In this document: piece by piece, positions 17,548 through 26,545 of the stretch
How positions within the stretch are numbered: position 1 is the stretch's first letter
Layout of the letters: the number at the start of each line of letters is the position of its first letter
Source: Aliiglaciecola lipolytica E3
Lineage (GTDB): Bacteria; Pseudomonadota; Gammaproteobacteria; Enterobacterales; Alteromonadaceae
Direction: 5' to 3'
NCBI RefSeq assembly: GCF_000314975.1
Contig: NZ_BAEN01000058.1
Span: 1 to 60,814, forward strand
DNA length: 60,814 nucleotides
The notes under the pieces: generated by a model
The model's database searches: none
What the model saw: only the letters and a program-made list of their open reading frames with translations
Told to the model about the DNA's origin: nothing
Program-made: the position numbers and the translations under genes

Positions 17548-18971
17548 GATATTTCCATAGATTGCCCCCAATCGGGCGGTGTTTGCGCATAATGTTGATA
17601 TTCGTGCTGTTCTTCGAAAGGGTTTTGTAGCACTTTTAGTAAGCGCTTACATTCTTCAAAGCTACCGCCCTCTGCTTGCTGAATCGCATTTTGCGCCAAA
17701 TAGTTACGCAGTATATATTTAGGATTAGCTTCGCGCATCATAATCAATCGTTCATTTTTAGGTAGAGACTCTTTGGCTATTCTTGCGAGATAAAGTTGAT
17801 GCCATTGTGTCACGTTAGTTCGGTCAATAAAATGGTCGGCGAGCTTTTGAGTTGATAAATGTTCGTCACATAAGAGTCGGAAGCTCTGGGTGTAATCCCG
17901 CTTGTCCTGGCTTAACAAATTCAGCCATCCATTGACGAGTTGCATGTCGTCGCTGTTGATTTTTTTGAAGCCGAATTTTTGTCCCATAAGCGTCGCAAAT
18001 TGGCTTTGTAATTGAATTTCGTATTGACCTAAAGCTTGTTTTATCAATTCAATGGACAGGTATGGCGTGAACGCATGCGCCAACGCATTCAAATTCCATA
18101 ATGCTACACCTGGTTGTTGATCAAAGGCATAACGTCCGCCATGGTCAGAATGATTACAGATATATTCTGGATCATAAGCATCTAGAAATGCATAAGGTCC
18201 AAAATCAAAGGTGATTCCGTGGATGGACATGTTATCTGTATTCATCACACCATGACAAAAACCGAAGGCTTGCCATTTCGCAATCAAATCAGCTGTTTGC
18301 AATACGATGTGTTCTAACAGGGAGTAGTGTGGGTTTTGACTGTCCATAAACTGCGGATAGTGATTGTGAAATGTATAGTTGAACAATTTTTCCAATTTAT
18401 CTAATTGTTTACTATGGAAGAAATATTCGAAGTGGCCAAATCTAATGTGGCTTTGACACGCTCTTATTAACATAGCGCCGGTTTCGGGTTTTTCTCGATA
18501 AACGGTTTCATTACTTGCAATCAAGCATAAGGCACGTGATGTTGGAATGCCGAGGTGATGTAGTGCTTCACTTGCAAGATATTCGCGAATGGTTGATCTG
18601 AGTACTGCACGTCCATCACCAAAACGCGAGTAAGGTGTTTTTCCTGCTCCTTTTAAATGCAAATCCCAACGCTGCTTTTTAGTCGTTTCTATTTCTGCTA
18701 GCAAAAGACCACGACCGTCGCCTAAATCTGGATTCCAACCTCCGAATTGGTGGCCACCATATTTTTGCGCTATGGCATGTTGGTTTAACTTCCCTTCGGC
18801 CTCGAATAATTCAGCAAATAAAGCGTGCTGTTGATGTAATTCTTTTGGGAATTCTATTTCATCTGCAAGCTTTTGATTAAATAATGCTAATTCAGGTTGA
18901 AGCAATGGTGTAATTTGGATCGGACTCGCCAAGTCAGATAATTGTTGAGCGTATGAATGATCGAAATACAC
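17535..18971 (-). CDS. selO: Protein adenylyltransferase SelO (YdiU family)
   Basis: The 478-residue protein carries the inverted pseudokinase core of SelO. It has YGGHQFGGWNPDLGDGRG (about 69-86), a GKTPYSRFGDGRAVLRS nucleotide-binding segment (about 109-125), HGVMNTDNMSIHG (about 240) and FDFGPYAFLDAYDP with the metal-binding Asp. SelO transfers AMP from ATP to Ser, Thr or Tyr of target proteins and is linked to redox stress. The C-terminus ends in CSS, so Cys occupies the position that is selenocysteine in many eukaryotic homologues. No SECIS would be needed. The start lies about 118 bp from the divergent cytochrome c gene. Confidence 0.93.
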   Translation of the reverse strand: MYFDHSYAQQLSDLASPIQITPLLQPELALFNQKLADEIEFPKELHQQHALFAELFEAEGKLNQHAIAQKYGGHQFGGWNPDLGDGRGLLLAEIETTKKQRWDLHLKGAGKTPYSRFGDGRAVLRSTIREYLASEALHHLGIPTSRALCLIASNETVYREKPETGAMLIRACQSHIRFGHFEYFFHSKQLDKLEKLFNYTFHNHYPQFMDSQNPHYSLLEHIVLQTADLIAKWQAFGFCHGVMNTDNMSIHGITFDFGPYAFLDAYDPEYICNHSDHGGRYAFDQQPGVALWNLNALAHAFTPYLSIELIKQALGQYEIQLQSQFATLMGQKFGFKKINSDDMQLVNGWLNLLSQDKRDYTQSFRLLCDEHLSTQKLADHFIDRTNVTQWHQLYLARIAKESLPKNERLIMMREANPKYILRNYLAQNAIQQAEGGSFEECKRLLKVLQNPFEEQHEYQHYAQTPPDWGQSMEISCSS

Positions 18972-19088
18972 GTTTGCACCTTATTAGTATTAAATTAAAG
19001 TATAGTTTATCCTGACAATGGGTTTGCTAGATACACTAGTTTGAAAAAACAGTATTAAAGCATTTGTGAATGTATATGAGGTTAAAAT

Positions 19089-19409
19089 ATGAAATTTAAA
19101 ACAGTAACGTCAATTGCAACATTAATTATTGGCGCCTTTCTTTCTTGTTCTGCGGTTGCTGGTGATGCTGAAAAAGGGAAGTCGAAATCAGCAACTTGTG
19201 CAGCGTGTCACGGTGCAAATGGTATATCGATGATTCCAATGTATCCAAATCTAGCGGGTCAAAAAGAACAATATTTGATTTTACAAATGAAAGCCTTTCG
19301 TAGTGGAGACCGTCAAAATATGGTGATGGCACCAATGGCCAAAGGTTTGTCCGATGAAGATATTAATGATTTATCAGCATATTATGCGGGTCTTAATCCT
19401 GGTGGTTAA
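19089..19409 (+). CDS. Periplasmic class I cytochrome c
   Basis: The 106-residue protein has a signal peptide cut near AVAGDAEKG (about residue 24) and one haem-binding CAACH motif (about 35-39). A Met in [21 protein letters not shown] (about 80-85) is the probable distal ligand. The mature size of about 82 residues and the final helix [15 protein letters not shown] fit small soluble c-type cytochromes of the c4/c5/c553 type. It shuttles electrons in the periplasm. The partner is not evident because it is a single gene between selO and a glutathione transferase. Confidence 0.92.
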   Translation: MKFKTVTSIATLIIGAFLSCSAVAGDAEKGKSKSATCAACHGANGISMIPMYPNLAGQKEQYLILQMKAFRSGDRQNMVMAPMAKGLSDEDINDLSAYYAGLNPGG

Positions 19410-19532
19410 GCTGGTTTTTAGGTAAAGAGCAGCAGATATTTGGTATTTCTGAACTGTTGTTATATTGGGTTTCAGGAAAGATCTTTTTCTTTGTTCCAAC
19501 GTACAAGACAAACCAACTTCTAGGAACCTAAT

Positions 19533-20195
19533 ATGATTATTTTACACCACTTAAATAACTCACGCTCGCAACGTATTTTATGGCTGCTTGAAGAGCTAAA
19601 TCTTGACTATGAAATTAAGCATTACAAACGTGATGCTAAGACAAATCTAGCGCCTTCCACTTTAAAATTGATTCATCCTTTGGGGAAATCACCGGTTATC
19701 ACGGATGGCGACGTCACTGTTGCGGAATCAGGGGCAATAATAGAATATTTGATCGAACAGTATGGAGAACATCTGAAGCCAGCGGCTAATTCCGAGGCAC
19801 TGAGACAATATCAATACTGGCTGCATTTTGCGGAAGGATCTTTGATGCCCCCGATGGTAGCTAAATTGGTTTTTGATAAGGTTCGAGCAAATGCAAAACC
19901 ATTTTTTATTAAAATGGTAGCTAATAAAATTGCAGATAAAGTAATGGAAGGCTATTACATGCCGATTATTACCAATAATTTATCGTACGTGAATGCTCAC
20001 TTACAAAATTCCCCATGGTTTGCTGGAGAGGAATTGACGGGGGCAGATTTTCAAATGAGCTTTCCATTAGAAGCTAGCTTTTCAAGAGGCGGTGGTAAAC
20101 AGTACCCTGCGATTGAGGCATATGTTAAAAAGATCCATCATCGCGAGGCTTACAAAAGGGCATTAGAAAAAGGCGGAGAATACGCCTACGCTTAA
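19533..20195 (+). CDS. Glutathione S-transferase family protein
   Basis: The 220-residue protein has a thioredoxin-like N-terminal domain (1-80; LHHLNNSRSQRILWLLEEL with the catalytic-region Ser/Asn, then HPLGKSPVITD containing the cis-Pro and VAESGAIIEYLIEQYG). An all-helical C-terminal domain follows (about 90-215; FAGEELTGADFQMSFPLE). This is the bacterial GST plan. It probably conjugates or reduces electrophiles with glutathione, but the substrate cannot be assigned. It ends 14 bp before the convergent recQ gene. Confidence 0.9.
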   Translation: MIILHHLNNSRSQRILWLLEELNLDYEIKHYKRDAKTNLAPSTLKLIHPLGKSPVITDGDVTVAESGAIIEYLIEQYGEHLKPAANSEALRQYQYWLHFAEGSLMPPMVAKLVFDKVRANAKPFFIKMVANKIADKVMEGYYMPIITNNLSYVNAHLQNSPWFAGEELTGADFQMSFPLEASFSRGGGKQYPAIEAYVKKIHHREAYKRALEKGGEYAYA

Positions 20196-20209
20196 GCGCT
20201 GTGTATTTT

Positions 20210-22039
20210 TTAAAGTGTTTCAAGATGCTGGCTAATGAGTGCTAAAAAGCGCTCGCCATAGCGCTCTAACTTTGTTTTACCTACACCACTAATTTGTAAA
20301 AATTGTGACGAATTATTAGGTAGATACTCTGCCATGTCTGCAAGGCTGGCGTCACTAAATACAACAAAGGGGGGCACATCATCTTGCTCAGAAATTGATT
20401 TACGTAGATGTTTTAGTTTGGCGAACAGAACCCTATCATAATGTCGTTTATCATTTTTACCGCGTTTGGATGTTTCTAGCGCTAGACGCGGAACCGCAAG
20501 TGTTACTTGCACTTCAGACTTTAACACCGGACGGGCAGCTTCAGTTAGCTTTAACGTTGCATTTTGAGTGATATCAATTCTGATTAAACCTTGGTGAATA
20601 AGCTGGCTAATTACATTGTGCCAATGTGCCTCGGATTGGTCTTTACCTGCACCATGGGTTGGCAACTTGTCATGTTGTTGTTCAACTATACGTTTATGAC
20701 TTTTCCCTCGTAATACGTCGATAACGTATTGAGTCGCAGCATTTTGTTCTAAACGGTAGATACAGGAGAGGACTTTCTGAGCTTGAATAGTTCCGTCGAA
20801 TCTCTTGGGAGGGTTGACGCAGATATCGCAGTTGCCGCAGTGGGCTCCACTGTACTCCGAAAAATAGTTTAGCAAAACCTGTCGTCTACACGTTTGAGCG
20901 TCGGCGAATGCCTCCATCGCCGCGAACTTTTGCAATTCTACATCATGACGTTCAGTATTTTCTCCCATTGCAATCCATTGTCGAATGCGTGCAGCATCTT
21001 TTTCATCATAGAGCAAAAGTGCTTCTGCTGGCATGCCATCGCGTCCAGCCCGTCCCGTTTCTTGGTAGTATGATTCTATGCTACGAGGTAAATCGAAATG
21101 CACTACATAACGGACGTTAGATTTATTTATGCCCATGCCAAATGCAACGGTTGCAACGATGACATCAACGTTGTCTTGAATAAAGTCACGCTGAATTTTC
21201 TCTCTTATTTCTGGCTCAAGGCCTGCATGGTAGCCGGCACTATTTATCCCTTGTTTAGCCAACTTAAAACTGAGCTCATCCACTTTTGCTCGACTATTAC
21301 AGTAAACAATTCCGCTACCTTCTTGTCCTTTTACATAGTGAATTAATTGATCAACGGCTTTGTATTTGGATAGCAGGTTATACCGAATGTTTGGCCGGTC
21401 GAAACTACTTCGAAAAACATAAGGAGTTTGTAAGTTCAATTGCTGAGTAATATCTGCTCGTGTGGCAATGTCAGCTGTAGCAGTTAAGCCCATTACGGGT
21501 ATGTTTGGAAAATGTGTTTTTAATTGCCCAAGTAATCTGTAGTCTTGTCGAAAATCATGCCCCCAATGAGATACACAATGGGCTTCGTCCACTGCGATTA
21601 GGCTTAAATTTAAAGTATGTAAGCGGTCAATAAACTCAAGTTGCATAAGTCTTTCTGGCGCAACGTATAATAATTTAAATTTCCCGTCTTGCAATTGTCG
21701 GTAGATATTCAGCAATTGCTCTCGGGGAATAGAAGAATTAATAAAAGTAGCCGCTACTCCAGATGCCGTAAGCGCATCTACTTGGTCTTTCATTAAGGAT
21801 ATTAGAGGAGAAACGACGATAGTTATGCCTGGCAAGATTAGCGCTGGTATTTGGTAGCATAAAGACTTACCACCACCTGTAGGCATCAATACAAGGGCAT
21901 CTCGTTGACTTAATACTTGTTCAATTACCTGTTGTTGCCCGTCTCTGAAGTGGCTGTAGCCAAACACTTCTTTTAGCACTTCTGCTGGTTTTGTGCTGTT
22001 TTCTATTGGGAGCGGTTTTTCTAGAGTCGGGCTAGACAA
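20210..22039 (-). CDS. recQ: ATP-dependent DNA helicase RecQ
   Basis: The 609-residue protein matches RecQ in length and domain order. It has helicase domain 1 with Walker A TGGGKS (54-59) and DEAH (151-154), helicase domain 2 with the GRAGRDG motif (about 330), a zinc-binding and RQC winged helix (CRRQVLLNYF, HCGNCDIC, about 380-410 onward) and a C-terminal HRDC domain (about 530-605). It unwinds DNA 3' to 5' in recombination and replication-fork repair. It is a single gene convergent with the GST gene and divergent from a thioesterase gene. No LexA box was found in its short upstream region. Confidence 0.96.
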   Translation of the reverse strand: MSSPTLEKPLPIENSTKPAEVLKEVFGYSHFRDGQQQVIEQVLSQRDALVLMPTGGGKSLCYQIPALILPGITIVVSPLISLMKDQVDALTASGVAATFINSSIPREQLLNIYRQLQDGKFKLLYVAPERLMQLEFIDRLHTLNLSLIAVDEAHCVSHWGHDFRQDYRLLGQLKTHFPNIPVMGLTATADIATRADITQQLNLQTPYVFRSSFDRPNIRYNLLSKYKAVDQLIHYVKGQEGSGIVYCNSRAKVDELSFKLAKQGINSAGYHAGLEPEIREKIQRDFIQDNVDVIVATVAFGMGINKSNVRYVVHFDLPRSIESYYQETGRAGRDGMPAEALLLYDEKDAARIRQWIAMGENTERHDVELQKFAAMEAFADAQTCRRQVLLNYFSEYSGAHCGNCDICVNPPKRFDGTIQAQKVLSCIYRLEQNAATQYVIDVLRGKSHKRIVEQQHDKLPTHGAGKDQSEAHWHNVISQLIHQGLIRIDITQNATLKLTEAARPVLKSEVQVTLAVPRLALETSKRGKNDKRHYDRVLFAKLKHLRKSISEQDDVPPFVVFSDASLADMAEYLPNNSSQFLQISGVGKTKLERYGERFLALISQHLETL

Positions 22040-22148
22040 GTAATTTCCTCATACGAATATAAATTGATGATGGTTTCGAATTGCTTAAGTTGATTTTACT
22101 TAAAAAGCGAGTTGGGGTATATGCTATTAGTAATGAAGTTTAACTAAT

Positions 22149-22637
22149 ATGACACAAAATAATATGGATACAACTGTACCTTTAAATTCAGATGCACTAG
22201 CTGAACTGGTGACGCAAATGTTTAGTCAGCAAATGCCGTTTAATCAATTGCTTGGATTGAAAATTAAAAAACTGGGTTCTGATGAAGTAGAAATAAAACT
22301 GCCTTGGGACGATAAGTTAATGGGAAACCCTATTCATAAGATATTGCATGGTGGAGTGACTGCGGCAATTTTAGATACGGTTGGAGGATTGATGGCGATT
22401 TTGTATGCGATCAAAGATCTGGGCGAAATTAGTGTTGATGAGTTTCAACGCACTTTGCCAAATGTCGGCACAATAGACATGCGGGTGGACTATCTTCGGC
22501 CTGGTAGAGGAAAAGAATTCATCGCTACGGCACAAGTAATTCGCAAAGGCAAAAAGGTAGCTGTCTGCCGCATGGAACTGCATAACGAGACAGGCACACA
22601 TATCGCTTTCGGGACAGGCACCTATATGATTGGGTAG
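22149..22637 (+). CDS. PaaI-type hotdog-fold thioesterase
   Basis: The 162-residue protein has the hotdog core LLGLKIKKLGSDEVEIKLPW, KILHGGVTAAILDTVGG (the HGG segment with catalytic Asp, about 71-87) and the strand TIDMRVDYLRPGRGKEF. This is the PaaI/YigI thioesterase pattern acting on acyl-CoA. It ends with TGTHIAFGTGTYMI. Its stop codon lies inside a bulged hairpin (22627-22665) that immediately precedes the RAYT-flanking motifs. The physiological acyl-CoA is unknown. Confidence 0.88.
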   Translation: MTQNNMDTTVPLNSDALAELVTQMFSQQMPFNQLLGLKIKKLGSDEVEIKLPWDDKLMGNPIHKILHGGVTAAILDTVGGLMAILYAIKDLGEISVDEFQRTLPNVGTIDMRVDYLRPGRGKEFIATAQVIRKGKKVAVCRMELHNETGTHIAFGTGTYMIG

Positions 22638-22665
22638 CAACACTGTGTTCAACCACAGCCAATCA
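22627..22665. other. Bulged hairpin at the thioesterase stop / left of RAYT region
   Basis: TGATTGG (22627-22633) pairs with CCAATCA (22659-22665), and inside it CTGTG (22643-22647) pairs with CACAG (22654-22658). A 9-nt bulge is left on the left arm. It spans the TAG stop of the thioesterase gene and has no T-run. It may stabilise the 3' end of that mRNA, or be a subterminal structure of the RAYT region. Confidence 0.45.
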
Positions 22666-22991
22666 ATTAATTAGACAGTCACTTTTCCACAAATTGGACA
22701 GTCATTATCAAATTTGTGTTGAATTTGTGTATTCTAGGACAGTCAATTAAATAATTTGTGGGTATGCTTTCTTTAAAAATGTTAATTTTTAGGTGTTTTA
22801 CGCTACTTTAAGATCGGATTTTATATAAAAGAATATTTTAGGGAACATGGTCGAAATCGAGAGCATAGGAAGATTGAACTAGATATTATTTTTGAAAGTT
22901 TTACTTTAATGTATGAGTTGAATTGAAAAATTGAAAACTGTATCACCACTCTAAACATTTTTTGCTTTGAAAGTTCTACAGGTTTCTAAGG
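22638..22991. other. Intergenic region left of the RAYT gene
   Basis: These 354 bp carry the right part of the bulged hairpin, three GACAGTC motifs and an inverted pair CCACAAATT (22687-22695) / AATTTGTGG (22753-22761). From 22765 to 22991 it is AT-rich with no gene or repeat that I can see. Confidence 0.5.
22674..22744 (-). repeat. GACTGTC motifs flanking RAYT, left side (inverted)
   Basis: Three copies read GACAGTC on the plus strand at 22674-22680, 22697-22703 and 22738-22744; the last two are extended to GGACAGTCA. They are the reverse complement of the motifs on the right of the RAYT gene, so the two sets face each other across it. Spacing is irregular (23 and 41 bp). No tight hairpin is formed by the motif itself. 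Confidence 0.65.
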
Positions 22992-23945
22992 TTATGCACT
23001 AATACCAATTAGTCGTTTTCTGGATTTTAGTTTAAAGCGTTTAATTGAACCTTTCTCACCAGCAGCAATTCCAAAGTTAGCTTCAAAATGTTGACTTATT
23101 TTCTCCCAAAATAGATAAGGTATTGTATGCGTTTGCAGTAATCGCGGAGAAGGTCTTTTGGATTGCATTTTAGTTAAAGTTTTTTGATAACTAAAATATA
23201 TTAATTCCAAATAATCGTTTAACTTAAATGGCAACCTATTCGTTTGAGGGTCAGAAATATCCTTCTGAAAAGGCATCAACGCTGTTGGCTGTCCTCGTTG
23301 ATTTAGAGCGTCTATTCGCCGTTTTATGCTAGTGTGTTTAGATTTATCAGGAGTGTCAGCAATATTAGCTCGAACAGGGTTCAAATCCACATATACCATA
23401 CAGGCGAGCAGCGCTTTTTCATCTAATAAGGCTTGAGATTTAAACCTGCCTTCCCAAAAATGACCAGTACAGTCATCTTCTTTGTTAGCTTGTCGTGCAA
23501 TAGGTTCATTTAATTCACGCATAAACCAACTGATGTCATATAAACGTTGGCGGTATATTGAAACTGTAGAAGATAATGTAAGCCGATGTGCTTTGCTAAA
23601 ATTTACAGATGAGTTTTGAATGTATTGCTGGGCCAAGCTAGATGGCCTATGTATTATTTGCCAACGTTTAATTACTTCCTTATCAGACAAAGAGAGCGCT
23701 TTGGCTTTATTGACATGTAATACAACATGAACATGATTGCTCATGACGGCATAAGCACATACATCGATGCAAAAAACCGAAGCAAGTAAAATTAGGCGGT
23801 CCTCGACCCATTGACGCCGATGTTCATAGTTTTGTCCTGTGTGTTTATCTTTACCACACAAATAAGCTCGTCGAACACACCGTGACACACAATGATAATA
23901 AGGGGTATCGACCAGGCTAATTTGACTCTTTCTTGGTAAAGGCAT
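22992..23945 (-). CDS. REP-associated tyrosine transposase-like protein (Y1/HUH)
   Basis: The 317-residue protein begins with PLPRKSQISLVDTPYYHCV, the start seen in Y1_Tnp (IS200-like) RAYT proteins. It contains the HUH metal site as HVH (71-73, within AYAVMSNHVHVVLHV). Further family motifs are GHFWEGRFKSQALLDEKALL (about 178-197) and YVDLNPVRANIADTP (about 203). The nucleophile Tyr cannot be assigned with certainty. RAYTs nick and rejoin single-stranded DNA at short repeats and are usually single-copy and immobile. A basic C-terminal extension (about 220-317) makes it longer than the E. coli type. The gene is intact and flanked by mirrored GACTGTC motifs, which I infer to be its substrate. 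Confidence 0.85.
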   Translation of the reverse strand: MPLPRKSQISLVDTPYYHCVSRCVRRAYLCGKDKHTGQNYEHRRQWVEDRLILLASVFCIDVCAYAVMSNHVHVVLHVNKAKALSLSDKEVIKRWQIIHRPSSLAQQYIQNSSVNFSKAHRLTLSSTVSIYRQRLYDISWFMRELNEPIARQANKEDDCTGHFWEGRFKSQALLDEKALLACMVYVDLNPVRANIADTPDKSKHTSIKRRIDALNQRGQPTALMPFQKDISDPQTNRLPFKLNDYLELIYFSYQKTLTKMQSKRPSPRLLQTHTIPYLFWEKISQHFEANFGIAAGEKGSIKRFKLKSRKRLIGISA

Positions 23946-23999
23946 CTATCTCTCCATTCTTACTTTAACAACATAAAGTTTAACGCATGGAATGAAGAT

Positions 24000-24108
24000 G
24001 ACGGTCTAGTTTTAATGAGAATGTAGTGATGACTGTCTTGTTTATCTTTTATGCCTGTCTAGTTTCTTGGTTTCTTGACAAAGTGACTGTCATTAAAAAA
24101 CGACTGTC
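24000..24108 (+). repeat. GACTGTC motifs flanking RAYT, right side
   Basis: Five copies on the plus strand: GACGGTC (24000-24006), GACTGTC (24031-24037), GCCTGTC (24053-24059), GACTGTC (24085-24091) and GACTGTC (24102-24108). They lie in the 195-bp gap between the RAYT start and the MscS gene end. They are opposite in orientation to the left-side set. Both A and C occur at the second position, as in the cluster at 27.0-27.2 kb, which ties the sets into one family. Confidence 0.65.
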
Positions 24109-24140
24109 ATTAATAAACGTTTGAAGAGATGTATTTGAGA

Positions 24141-25202
24141 CTATTCACCTTGATCTTCGGCTGTAGAAGCAGTGTTTAATGCTTTTATTTTTTTATTTAC
24201 ATTGTCAATTCTGAGCTTGATTGATTCTTTTTCTTTGTTATCTGCCTGATTTAAGTCATCATTTAATTCAATTAGTTGCTTTTGTAATAACTCTTTATGT
24301 TGCTCTTTTTGTTCTGCTTCTTCTGCTTTATCAAAAATTACATGATCAACTTCCGCGATTGCTTGATCCACTTCTTCCCGTGGTTTTATAGGAATGATTT
24401 TTGAATCATCAGGTAGTTTACGTTGGTTCATGAAGCTTGGAGACATAATTTCTATTTCGTTGCCATGAAGAACATTAAGTACTTCGCGATTAAGTCGAGT
24501 TTTCGAACTTATTAAACTTTTGACCTCCTCTAATTTGCCACTAATTTTATACACAACAGAAAAGTCGTCTAACTCAACTATATGAACAAAAGGATCGGAC
24601 AGTTGACAATTCGTTGCGGCTTCAAGTAGTAAAGATTCGACTCTTGAATGGTGAACGTCATAACCCAAGGATAAAGAAGTGGAAATTATTGTGCCTGAAG
24701 TGCGTGTAACCGTTATGGGGTGAGTGATCATGAATGTATTTGGTAGCGCGACTAAATCTCTAACTTCTGTTTGCACCTCAGTATCAAGTAACCCTCGCTC
24801 TACTACTCGACCGAAAAACTCACCTACTTGCACAAAGTCGCCTGTTCGAAAAGGCTTGGTGATCCTAAGCATTATTCCGGCGAGCAAATTAGCAAAAATT
24901 GTACTCGATGAAAAAGCGAATACACCGGATATCACTAAACCGATTAGCCCAATTATTTGATTCCGCGAGCTTTCACTTATAGGTAATGCAAAAATAATGG
25001 CTAACAGAGCAACAAGTGTCAGACCTAACATTATTAGCTGTCGAGAAAATAATTTCTCATTACCTGCGTCGGCGTGTTTATTAATTAGCCAATGATGGGC
25101 TACTGAAAGGATTACAAAAACCATAATTAGCGTAATGAGCAAAGGTATGAACGACATGGTTTGTTGTAACAGTGAATCTATTGATGGCACAAACTGCTCC
25201 AA
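24141..25202 (-). CDS. MscS family mechanosensitive channel
   Basis: The 353-residue protein has three N-terminal membrane helices (about 15-36, 52-70 and 78-108). The third begins the pore and leads into the MscS beta domain (GIMLRITKPFRTGDFVQVGEFFGRVVERGL, shown in part, about 109-140; VALPNTFMITHPITV, about 148-162). A cytoplasmic alpha/beta portion follows, then a charged coiled-coil tail (about 290-345) longer than in E. coli MscS. It releases solutes under membrane tension. The start is a TTG 1 bp after the stop of the ABC1 kinase gene; an ATG 15 codons later (25157) is an alternative. It is the last gene of a three-gene minus-strand operon. Confidence 0.88.
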   Translation of the reverse strand: MEQFVPSIDSLLQQTMSFIPLLITLIMVFVILSVAHHWLINKHADAGNEKLFSRQLIMLGLTLVALLAIIFALPISESSRNQIIGLIGLVISGVFAFSSSTIFANLLAGIMLRITKPFRTGDFVQVGEFFGRVVERGLLDTEVQTEVRDLVALPNTFMITHPITVTRTSGTIISTSLSLGYDVHHSRVESLLLEAATNCQLSDPFVHIVELDDFSVVYKISGKLEEVKSLISSKTRLNREVLNVLHGNEIEIMSPSFMNQRKLPDDSKIIPIKPREEVDQAIAEVDHVIFDKAEEAEQKEQHKELLQKQLIELNDDLNQADNKEKESIKLRIDNVNKKIKALNTASTAEDQGE

Positions 25203-25203
25203 T

Positions 25204-26541
25204 TTATTTAATTAGACGATGTTTTAAATAAGGTTTAAACATCGATCGTAAATCTACTTTTGCTCTTAACTTAGTGGCTAACAAAAATAAGCCTCCTAGC
25301 TTCCGATGCAAAAAGATAGTGTCCACGGGTGGCGTGTGCAAATAGTTTTTATCTAAACTCAGTTGTGTGCCTATTATTCTGAGACGTTCTAGCAAATCGC
25401 TACTAGCAAAATCATATCCGCCTTCAATGAATAAAGGTTCACATGAGTGGAAACATATTTCTGTTATACTCTCCTGAGTCTGCTCAGAAAGGGCTTCTGT
25501 GATTAAACCTAATTGCAATGCATGCTTTTTGATGGACTTTTTATCCCGATTAAAACCTGCTTGCATTAAGTCAAGGTAAGATTGTGCCATTGATTTGGAA
25601 TATTGTCTTGTCGCTCCAAAGTCGAGTAAAACGACATTATCATCTTTTTCGTCATATAAAAAATTAGCAAAATTGGGGTCTGTTTGAACAAGTTGAAACT
25701 CAAATAATTCCTTAAAAAACAATGAAAATAGTCGTTTTACAATGCTATCCCGAATTGCTTGGCTAGAATCCTCTAGATTTTCTATAGGTTCACCATCCAA
25801 AAACGTCATTGCTAAAACAGTTTCACTGCTAAGATCAGGTATCCATTCAGGAATCACATAGCCTTTGTCGTTTGTAATTTGGGAAGCGTATTGGGTTAAA
25901 TGTTGCCCTTCGAGTAAGTAGTTGGCTTCTTCATGTAACTGAGCTTTTGCTTCGGACAAAAGAGGTTTTAAATCAAGCCCTTTGGGTATCAGCCCTGATA
26001 GTTTTATTAGACTGGCAACATTATCAACATCGCTATTAATACTTTGTTTTATGCCAGGATATTGCACTTTTATAGCAAGTCGACGTAAATCTTTGTCAAT
26101 GGCTTTATGTACTTGTCCAATCGATGCTGAAGCAATTGGTTTTAGATGAAACTGAATAAATTTTGATTGCCACCCAGCGCCCCATTGTGAATCTAAAATG
26201 GTCATTAACTCTGATTGAGGCATCGATTTAGCATCTGCTCTGAGTCTGGCTAGTAGTTCAGACAACTCTTTAGGCAGAACATCCCCCGCATCCATTGAAA
26301 TCAATTGACCAACTTTCATAGCGGCACCGCGCATTTGAGCTAGTTGGTCAGAAACTCTTTTGACGTTAGCTGGAGTTAACAGCAAGTCCTTTACCTTAGG
26401 TCTATTGCCCTTGGCCAACTCAGACACGCCCTCGCTTATCATATTACCCGCAATTCGTGAGGCTAAACTTCCCATCTTTGCGAAACGAGAAACTCTTCCT
26501 TTCGGGATTTTGGCTTCATTTGAAGATGATTTGGTTGTCAT
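25204..26541 (-). CDS. ABC1/UbiB-family atypical kinase
   Basis: The open frame extends to 26619, but the upstream gene ends at 26546. The ATG at 26541 (MTTKSSSNEAKIPKGRVSRF), 4 bp after that stop, is the likely start, giving 445 residues. Family features are the KxGQ-type segment AAMKVGQLISMDAGDVLPKEL, the Ala-rich loop PIASASIGQVHKA, the ATP-binding Lys in LAIKVQYPG, and the catalytic and metal residues in QTDPNFANFLYD and VVLLDFGATRQYS. Such kinases support ubiquinone synthesis or lipid metabolism, often as ATPases. This one is outside the ubi cluster, so it is probably a second, non-UbiB member. Confidence 0.85.
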   Translation of the reverse strand: MTTKSSSNEAKIPKGRVSRFAKMGSLASRIAGNMISEGVSELAKGNRPKVKDLLLTPANVKRVSDQLAQMRGAAMKVGQLISMDAGDVLPKELSELLARLRADAKSMPQSELMTILDSQWGAGWQSKFIQFHLKPIASASIGQVHKAIDKDLRRLAIKVQYPGIKQSINSDVDNVASLIKLSGLIPKGLDLKPLLSEAKAQLHEEANYLLEGQHLTQYASQITNDKGYVIPEWIPDLSSETVLAMTFLDGEPIENLEDSSQAIRDSIVKRLFSLFFKELFEFQLVQTDPNFANFLYDEKDDNVVLLDFGATRQYSKSMAQSYLDLMQAGFNRDKKSIKKHALQLGLITEALSEQTQESITEICFHSCEPLFIEGGYDFASSDLLERLRIIGTQLSLDKNYLHTPPVDTIFLHRKLGGLFLLATKLRAKVDLRSMFKPYLKHRLIK

Positions 26542-26545
26542 ACTT

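Noticed and set aside
18339-18350. GACTGTCCATAA sequence inside selO
   Set aside because: A single copy on the same strand as the motif family but encoding an ordinary MDSQ segment. No duplication and no longer match to a cluster copy, so chance is adequate.
22603-22622. Two GACAGGCAC sequences at the thioesterase 3' end
   Set aside because: They encode the repeated TGT of TGTHIAFGTGTY, a normal hotdog C-terminal segment, and lack the full GCCTGTCCA core.
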